From an uncultured Helcococcus sp. (GTDB taxonomy: Bacteria > Bacillota > Clostridia > Tissierellales > Peptoniphilaceae), in assembly GCF_946998255.1 (NCBI RefSeq), contig NZ_CAMPYN010000039.1, forward strand, positions 1 through 11,885: a stretch of 11,885 nt of DNA. The letters run 5' to 3'. Below, piece after piece: positions 7,020 through 11,885 of the stretch (position 1 is the first letter of the stretch; each line of letters begins with the position of its first letter). The notes below the pieces were generated by a model. It worked only from the letters and a program-made list of their open reading frames with translations, ran no database searches and was not told the DNA's origin. The position numbers and the translations under genes were made by a program.

Positions 7020-7781
7020 ATGATAGAAATATCAATGATATTAGCTAAAACAAATGCAAACTACCAGCCAAATTTTCTAGCAGGCTTATTAGGTAGGTTA
7101 TTTGAATTTATATTTAATACAGTTGAAGGATTAGGCTTACAAACACAACACATATCAGATTATGCTGTTACCCTTATAATCATGGGGCTTTTATACAAGT
7201 TGATAACTTTGCCTACAACAATACAAAATGCTAAAAATGCAGAAAAACAAAGATTATTACAGCCAGAAATGGAAAAGTTAAAAGAAAAATATGGATACGA
7301 CCAACAAATTTACCAACAAAAATTGATGGAATTCCAAAGAGAAAACAAGTTGATGGCTGGTACAGGTAAATCTTGCCTAATGCTTATAATTCAAATGGTT
7401 ATAGTATTTGCCCTATTAAGCGTTATTAATAATGCAGACTACTTCTTAGGAAAAGAAAAGTTTGCTGAAATTCACAAAAACTTTTTCTGGATACCAAATC
7501 TATCCTTAGCAGACCCTACAGGATTTGCTTTACCATTGATTAACTCATTGTCACAATTAGCTTATTCATGGTTAAATAGTAAAAACATGGCTCAAGCTAA
7601 TCCACAAGCAGCAGGTATGAACACAATGCTTTATGTAATGCCATTGATGATGTTCTTTATATTTAGAGGACTTGCAGCTGGTGTTGTTTTATATTGGACA
7701 GTTGGTAACTTCCTAGAAGTTATAATAAGAGGCTTAGTAAAATTATTTAGATTGGCTACAGGTAAAACTGAAACAAAGTAA
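7020..7781 (+). CDS. yidC: membrane protein insertase YidC/Oxa1 family
   Basis: YidC inserts and folds membrane proteins alone or with SecYEG. The 253-residue, short Gram-positive form lacks the large periplasmic domain of E. coli YidC. Hydrophobic segments lie near 20-38, 46-66, 118-137, 165-185 and 205-240. The first has no lipobox cysteine, so it is not an obvious lipoprotein. The cytoplasmic hairpin (about 67-115: QNAKNAEKQ, LQPEMEKLKEKYG) and the end motif AAGVVLYWTVGN (219-230) identify the family. Lys60 lies where homologues keep a positive charge (usually Arg) in the membrane groove. The loop after the hairpin reads MAGTGKSCL instead of the common NPLAGCLP. AGGAGG 4 nt before the ATG sets the start. 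Confidence 0.95.
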   Translation: MIEISMILAKTNANYQPNFLAGLLGRLFEFIFNTVEGLGLQTQHISDYAVTLIIMGLLYKLITLPTTIQNAKNAEKQRLLQPEMEKLKEKYGYDQQIYQQKLMEFQRENKLMAGTGKSCLMLIIQMVIVFALLSVINNADYFLGKEKFAEIHKNFFWIPNLSLADPTGFALPLINSLSQLAYSWLNSKNMAQANPQAAGMNTMLYVMPLMMFFIFRGLAAGVVLYWTVGNFLEVIIRGLVKLFRLATGKTETK

Positions 7782-7790
7782 GAGGTAAGA

Positions 7791-8846
7791 ATGAGATCTA
7801 TAATAAAAACAGCTAAAACAATTGAAGAAGCAGTTGAAGCTGGCATTAGAGAATTAAATATAGACAGAGATGATGCAGATATAGAGATTATACAAGAAGC
7901 TACCAAGGGCCTATTTGGTTTATTTGGTGGTGAAGATGCAATTGTAAAGATTAAAGAAAAAGAAAAACTTTCAATTGATGTAGAAGACATATTTTCTGAT
8001 TTAAAAACTGATAATAAAGATAAGTTAAAAGGAAAATCATATAAAGATTTTTCAAATAAAGAAGTCGAGACTATAGAATCTGAAATTGAAGAAGAAGAGG
8101 ATTTTGACAATAGTGTTGAAATCAATATGTATAAGAAGTCTGATGATGAAGCAAAAGACAAAGTAGAAGAAGATTCAGATGAAGCTGATTTTGAACAAGA
8201 CTCAGATGATGAATTTGATGGTTTGTATGAAGAAGGATACCAACCAGAAGAAGAAGTCATAGAAGAAGAGCAAGAAGAAAAAGAAGAAACTATCTATAGG
8301 TCAGACTTAGAAAAAACATTAAACACCAGAGAATTACTATTTTCAGGAGAAGCAAAAGAAGTTATAGATAATGATAGCTTAGTTGAAGTAGCAGAAAAAG
8401 TTAAACAAAACTTGGAAGACCTACTTATCAAAATGCACATAGAAGCTAAGGTTAGCTACGAAACTGCAAGAGATAATATTATTAATTTAGAATTAAGCGA
8501 TATATCTGAAAATGATACTGGAATAGTAATCGGTGCTAAGGGCGAAACTTTAAATGCTCTTCAATATATTTTGAGCTTTTTAACAAATAACAAAACAAGC
8601 AATTTCTATAGAATTACTGTAAATGCAGGCAACTATAGGGATAGAAAAAAAGCCAATATTGAAAATAACGCAAAAAGAGTTGCTTATAAGGTTTTAAAAA
8701 CTAAAAAGCCTATAGCCCTAAAAGCTATGAATTCATACGAAAGAAGAATTGTTCACACAGCTTTACAAAGTTACAAGGAAATAGAAACAGTTTCAACTGG
8801 TAAATTCCCAAATAGAAAAGTTGTTGTGAGATATAAAGGCTTATAA
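7791..8846 (+). CDS. jag: RNA-binding protein Jag/KhpB with long acidic linker
   Basis: Jag (KhpB, also EloR) is a cytoplasmic KH-R3H protein that binds RNA with KhpA and affects cell elongation and division in streptococci. The 351 residues comprise a Jag-N domain (1-55: KTAKTIEEAVEAGIRELNI and a GLFGLFGGEDA stretch), a low-complexity linker (about 56-185), a KH domain (about 195-275, GxxG loop GAKG at 248-251) and an R3H domain (about 280-351, Arg318 and His322 of the R-x3-H motif in RRIVH). Many family members have about 200-260 residues; the excess is the linker, where 39 of residues 91-170 are Asp or Glu. It begins 9 nt after yidC with a weak AGAGGT site and is the last gene before a strong terminator. 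Confidence 0.95.
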   Translation: MRSIIKTAKTIEEAVEAGIRELNIDRDDADIEIIQEATKGLFGLFGGEDAIVKIKEKEKLSIDVEDIFSDLKTDNKDKLKGKSYKDFSNKEVETIESEIEEEEDFDNSVEINMYKKSDDEAKDKVEEDSDEADFEQDSDDEFDGLYEEGYQPEEEVIEEEQEEKEETIYRSDLEKTLNTRELLFSGEAKEVIDNDSLVEVAEKVKQNLEDLLIKMHIEAKVSYETARDNIINLELSDISENDTGIVIGAKGETLNALQYILSFLTNNKTSNFYRITVNAGNYRDRKKANIENNAKRVAYKVLKTKKPIALKAMNSYERRIVHTALQSYKEIETVSTGKFPNRKVVVRYKGL

Positions 8847-8850
8847 GTTA

Positions 8851-8885
8851 AACGTCCCTAAATGTTAACATTTGGGACGTTTTTT
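8851..8885 (+). terminator. intrinsic terminator of the rpmH-jag operon
   Basis: AACGTCCC (8851-8858) pairs with GGGACGTT (8874-8881) and AAATG (8860-8864) pairs with CATTT (8869-8873), leaving a single bulged T at 8859 and a TTAA loop. A run of six T (8880-8885) follows. It starts 5 nt after the jag stop, which fits a rho-independent terminator. Confidence 0.93.
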
Positions 8886-8892
8886 ATATAAA
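8865..8892 (+). promoter_or_regulatory. possible mnmE promoter overlapping the jag terminator
   Basis: TTAACA (8865-8870, five of six to the -35) and TATAAA (8887-8892, five of six to the -10) are 16 nt apart. The start would fall near 8899, leaving only about 10 nt before the mnmE ATG, inside its AAAGG Shine-Dalgarno, so this is weak. It is the only promoter-like pair seen between the terminator and mnmE; the alternative is read-through from upstream. Confidence 0.3.
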
Positions 8893-8908
8893 AAGAAAGG
8901 GTAAATAT

Positions 8909-10285
8909 ATGTCTGAACAAACAATTGCAGCAATATCAAGTGCTGTTGGTGAAGCTGGCATAGGTATAGTAAGGATGTCTGGTGACCAATCCTTAGACAT
9001 TGCAAAAAGAATATACAGAAACTATAAAAAAAATACTGTAGATAATTTTGAAAATAAAAAAATGACCTATGGCTATATTTACGACCAAGATGAAATGATA
9101 GATGAGGTTCTTTTAGCCTATATGCAAGGACCAAAGACCTATACAAGAGAAGATATGGTTGAAATATATTGCCATGGTGGTTTTATAGCTGTAAAGAAAA
9201 TCTTAAATCTTCTTTTAAAAGAAGGGGCACGAATAGCTGAAAGAGGTGAATTTACCAAAAGAGCATTCTTAAATGGTAGGTTGGACCTATCTCAAGCTGA
9301 GGCTGTAATAGATTTGATCGATGCAAAGACCGAAAAAGCCTATGAGGCTTCCCTCTTACAATTAAAGGGATCAGTTGCTTCAAAGGTAAAAGATATCAAA
9401 ACAAAAATGCTAGATCTATTAGCTAGGGTTGAATATTCCATCAACTTTATGGAAGACTTTGAAGATGACCTACCAATAGAACCAGTCTATGAAAAATCGG
9501 ATGTTATAATAGAAGACTTAGATGCATTAATTAATTCTGCCAACAAGGGTAGAATTATTAAAGAAGGTATCAAAACTGCCATCATTGGTAAGCCAAATGT
9601 AGGTAAGTCTTCCCTACTAAATGCCCTAGTCCAAGACAACAGAGCCATAGTAACAGATGTGGCTGGTACAACTAGGGATACTATTGAAGAATCAATAGAC
9701 CTTGGAGGTATATCTATAAACATAATAGATACTGCAGGTATAAGGGATACAGAAGATATAGTAGAGTCAATAGGTGTAGAAAAATCAAGAAAAATAGCGG
9801 AAGAAGCAGATTTAATCATAGCTATATTTGATGTTTCTAAAGATTTTGACCAAGAAGATAAAGAAATAATGGAATTGATTAAGAATAGAAAGTCCATCAT
9901 TCTTTTAAATAAAAATGACTTATCTAAAGTTATGGATAAAAATATCATATATGATAACTTTGAAAATAATATGATAATAGAAACTTCCATTTTAAAAGAA
10001 GAAGGAATCAAAGATTTAGAAAATGCTATACTTGATTTATTCTTAGATGGAGATATTAAGGTGTCTAACACTACAATGATCACAAACCTCCGTCACAGGG
10101 ATTTATTGGTCAAGGCAAGGGATAATATAGCTACAGCTATAAAAAGCTCTAAGAAGGGCTATCCTTTAGACGCTATTGAAATCGATCTAAGAAATGCTTA
10201 TAATCAATTAAGTGAAATAACTGGTGAAACGATTGAAGAAGATGTCCTAGATAAAATCTTTAATGACTTTTGTATAGGAAAATAA
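8909..10285 (+). CDS. mnmE: tRNA uridine-5-carboxymethylaminomethyl(34) synthesis GTPase MnmE
   Basis: MnmE works with MnmG to add the carboxymethylaminomethyl (or aminomethyl) group to the wobble uridine of certain tRNAs, using GTP, a methylene-folate donor and FAD in MnmG. The 458 residues have the normal length. The N-terminal folate-binding domain begins TIAAISSAVGEAGIGIVRMSG; the helical domain is interrupted by a GTPase with G1 GKPNVGKS (227-234), G2 TTRDT (254-258), G3 DTAG (274-277) and G4 NKND (334-337); the protein ends with the family's FCIGK (454-458), carrying the functional cysteine. The ATG has AAAGG 8 nt upstream. It follows the jag terminator and is 72 nt before mnmG, its partner gene, so the pair is probably coexpressed. 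Confidence 0.98.
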   Translation: MSEQTIAAISSAVGEAGIGIVRMSGDQSLDIAKRIYRNYKKNTVDNFENKKMTYGYIYDQDEMIDEVLLAYMQGPKTYTREDMVEIYCHGGFIAVKKILNLLLKEGARIAERGEFTKRAFLNGRLDLSQAEAVIDLIDAKTEKAYEASLLQLKGSVASKVKDIKTKMLDLLARVEYSINFMEDFEDDLPIEPVYEKSDVIIEDLDALINSANKGRIIKEGIKTAIIGKPNVGKSSLLNALVQDNRAIVTDVAGTTRDTIEESIDLGGISINIIDTAGIRDTEDIVESIGVEKSRKIAEEADLIIAIFDVSKDFDQEDKEIMELIKNRKSIILLNKNDLSKVMDKNIIYDNFENNMIIETSILKEEGIKDLENAILDLFLDGDIKVSNTTMITNLRHRDLLVKARDNIATAIKSSKKGYPLDAIEIDLRNAYNQLSEITGETIEEDVLDKIFNDFCIGK

Positions 10286-10357
10286 AAAAAGAAGATTAGA
10301 AAATAGATATAAGAAACAGTCAAAGTGTTAATTATTTAACTATTTCAAGGAGATTTT
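10286..10357 (+). other. mnmE-mnmG gap, no clear terminator
   Basis: This 72-nt AT-rich gap holds the mnmG Shine-Dalgarno (AGGAG at 10348-10352) and a weak inverted repeat (GTTAA, TTAT, TTAAC around 10326-10340) without a T run. Nothing here looks like a terminator, which supports cotranscription of mnmE and mnmG. Confidence 0.5.
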
Positions 10358-11885
10358 ATGGAAATAAGAGAATATATTGCTGACAATGTTGACGTTTTTG
10401 TAATCGGTGCTGGACATGCTGGTGTCGAAGCGGGATTGGCAGCAGCAAGATTAGGAAAAAAGACAATTGTAGCAAGTATCAGTCTTGAAGCTATAGCTGA
10501 CCTACCATGTAATCCAAATATTGGTGGTACTGGTAAGGGTCACCTAGTTAGAGAAGTTGATGCTTTGGGTGGAGAAATTGGACTAAATACAGATAAGGCT
10601 TCAATCCAATCAAAGATGTTAAACACATCAAAGGGCCCTGCTATCCATTCTTTAAGAGTTCAGGCTGATAAAAGACTATACCACGAAGAAATGAAGAAAA
10701 CCTTAGAAAATACAGAAAATTTAAGGGGCTTAGAAGCTGAAGTTACAGACCTTATAGTAGAAGATGGTAAGGTAAGAGGAGTTAAAACTACTACGGGAGC
10801 TATCTATGAAGCTAAGGCTGTAATAGTAGCAACAGGAACCTACTTAAATGGATTGATAATGATGGGTGAATTACAGTATTCATCAGGTCCTCACGGGATG
10901 AAACCTTCAAAATTCTTATCTAACAGCTTAGAAGAATTAGGCTTTGATTTAAGAAGGTTCAAAACTGGTACCCCAGCAAGGGTAAATAGTAGGTCATTAG
11001 ACTATTCACAAATGGTTCCGCAATATGGAGATGAAAACCCGGTTCCTTTCTCATTCTTAAATATTGACAAAGACTTTTCTTACGACCAAGCCTTGACTTG
11101 GCAGACTCATACAAGACCTGAAACCCATGAAATCATAAGAAGGGAGTTACACAGATCCCCTATGTATTCAGGTATGGTTGAAGGTATAGGTCCAAGATAT
11201 TGTCCTTCGATAGAAGACAAGGTTGTAAGATTTGCTGACAAAGACCAACATATTATATTTATAGAGCCAGAAGGTAGGTCTACAAATGAAATGTATGTAC
11301 AAGGTGCTTCATCTACCTTACCAGTAGAAGTCCAAGAAGAATTCTACAAGACTATAGTGGGCCTAGAAAATGTTGAATTTATGAGACCTGCCCACGGTAT
11401 TGAATATGATTGCCTAGACGCAACGAACCTAAAAAGTAATTTAGAGTCTACAAATATAGAAAACCTGTTTTTTGCAGGACAAATAAATGGTACATCAGGC
11501 TATGAAGAAGCTGCTGCCCAAGGATTAATGGCAGGTATAAATGCCGTATTAAATATAGATGGCAAAGAACCCTTCATCTTAGACAGGTCAGAGGCGTATA
11601 TAGGTGTACTTATAGATGACCTAGTAACTAAAGACCAAGTAGAACCATATAGAATGATGACTTCAAGGGCTGAATATAGGCTAACATTGAGACAAGATAA
11701 TGCCGATTTGAGATTAACCAAAAAAGGTTATGACCTAGGGCTAGTAAGTCAAGAAAGATATGACTTAATGCTAGAAAAGAAAGAAGCTATTGAAAAAGAA
11801 CTGGACAGACTAAAAGCTATTATGATAACACCTACCAAGGAAAATAATGACTTATTAGAAAGTCTAGACTCAAATCCAATTAAAA
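10358..11885 (+). CDS. mnmG: tRNA uridine-5-carboxymethylaminomethyl(34) synthesis enzyme MnmG (3' end beyond the window)
   Basis: MnmG (GidA) is the FAD- and NADH-dependent partner of MnmE in wobble-uridine modification. The open frame gives 509 residues to the window edge; the family is about 620-640, so the C-terminal helical domain that contacts MnmE is missing. Visible are the FAD motif GAGHAG (17-22), the conserved LPCNPNIGG with the active-site cysteine (Cys51), MLNTSKGPA (87-95), KTGTPARVN, LHRSPMYSGM, GPRYCPSIEDKVVRF with the second conserved cysteine, and FAGQINGTSGYEEAA near the end of the FAD domain. AAGGAG lies 5 nt before the ATG. The segment after CNPNIGG reads TGKGH, where Bacillus has PAKGI. 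No promoter was clear in the 72-nt gap after mnmE. Confidence 0.97.
   Translation, partial: MEIREYIADNVDVFVIGAGHAGVEAGLAAARLGKKTIVASISLEAIADLPCNPNIGGTGKGHLVREVDALGGEIGLNTDKASIQSKMLNTSKGPAIHSLRVQADKRLYHEEMKKTLENTENLRGLEAEVTDLIVEDGKVRGVKTTTGAIYEAKAVIVATGTYLNGLIMMGELQYSSGPHGMKPSKFLSNSLEELGFDLRRFKTGTPARVNSRSLDYSQMVPQYGDENPVPFSFLNIDKDFSYDQALTWQTHTRPETHEIIRRELHRSPMYSGMVEGIGPRYCPSIEDKVVRFADKDQHIIFIEPEGRSTNEMYVQGASSTLPVEVQEEFYKTIVGLENVEFMRPAHGIEYDCLDATNLKSNLESTNIENLFFAGQINGTSGYEEAAAQGLMAGINAVLNIDGKEPFILDRSEAYIGVLIDDLVTKDQVEPYRMMTSRAEYRLTLRQDNADLRLTKKGYDLGLVSQERYDLMLEKKEAIEKELDRLKAIMITPTKENNDLLESLDSNPIK

Noticed and set aside
7631..8260. Long serine-rich open frame antisense to yidC and jag
   Set aside because: Its Ser-rich composition is the mirror of Asp/Glu and Lys codons in the jag linker, and it has no family motif or ribosome binding site; jag is clearly the real gene.
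9487..10083. Open frame of 198 codons antisense to mnmE
   Set aside because: It covers the reverse of the MnmE GTPase domain, whose motifs are intact on the other strand.
1..11885. A previously undescribed defence, mobile or biosynthetic system
   Set aside because: Every substantial open frame is either a recognised housekeeping gene of the origin region or its antisense shadow; no spare coding space remains apart from the two origin gaps.

Overview
The window is the chromosomal replication origin neighbourhood of an AT-rich Gram-positive bacterium. The order gyrB-recF-yaaA(S4)-dnaN-dnaA / origin / rpmH-rnpA-yidD-yidC-jag-mnmE-mnmG is the classic Bacillota origin arrangement. The low GC content, protein wording (for example DGYRMA in DnaN, a CNPNIGGTGKG motif in MnmG) and the absence of remB/yaaB between recF and gyrB suggest an anaerobic coccus of the Tissierellia (Anaerococcus, Peptoniphilus or Finegoldia type). 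That taxonomic guess is inference from resemblance; no search was run.

Left arm (1-5829, all on the minus strand, reading away from the origin): dnaA, dnaN, a small S4-domain RNA-binding protein, recF and the 5' part of gyrB. These genes initiate replication, clamp the polymerase, repair stalled forks and relieve supercoiling. They are tightly packed from dnaN onward: the S4 gene's Shine-Dalgarno overlaps the dnaN stop, and recF overlaps gyrB by 14 nt.

Origin: two non-coding blocks flank dnaA. The larger one (5830-6316) lies between dnaA and rpmH and holds about ten DnaA boxes, a good dnaA promoter on the minus strand and a perfect consensus promoter for rpmH on the plus strand. The smaller one (4215-4377), between dnaA and dnaN, holds DnaA boxes followed by a GC-rich spacer, six DnaA-trio triplets and an AT-rich stretch. 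This is the layout of a bacterial basal unwinding system, so it is the best candidate for the place where the strands open. The origin is therefore bipartite.

Right arm (6317-11885, all on the plus strand): rpmH (L34), rnpA (RNase P protein), yidD and yidC (membrane protein insertion) and jag/khpB (KH-R3H RNA-binding protein) form one compact operon closed by a strong intrinsic terminator at 8851-8885. mnmE and the 5' part of mnmG follow; their products together modify the wobble uridine of tRNAs. All genes point away from the origin, so all are co-directional with replication.

No mobile element, CRISPR array, tRNA, rRNA or foreign-looking gene was seen, and no undescribed system is evident. 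The points most worth a second look are the origin architecture (DnaA-trios, a repeated extended box context, a paired inverted box), the long acidic linker in Jag, the altered cytoplasmic loop of YidC, and a possible mnmE promoter lying inside the jag terminator.
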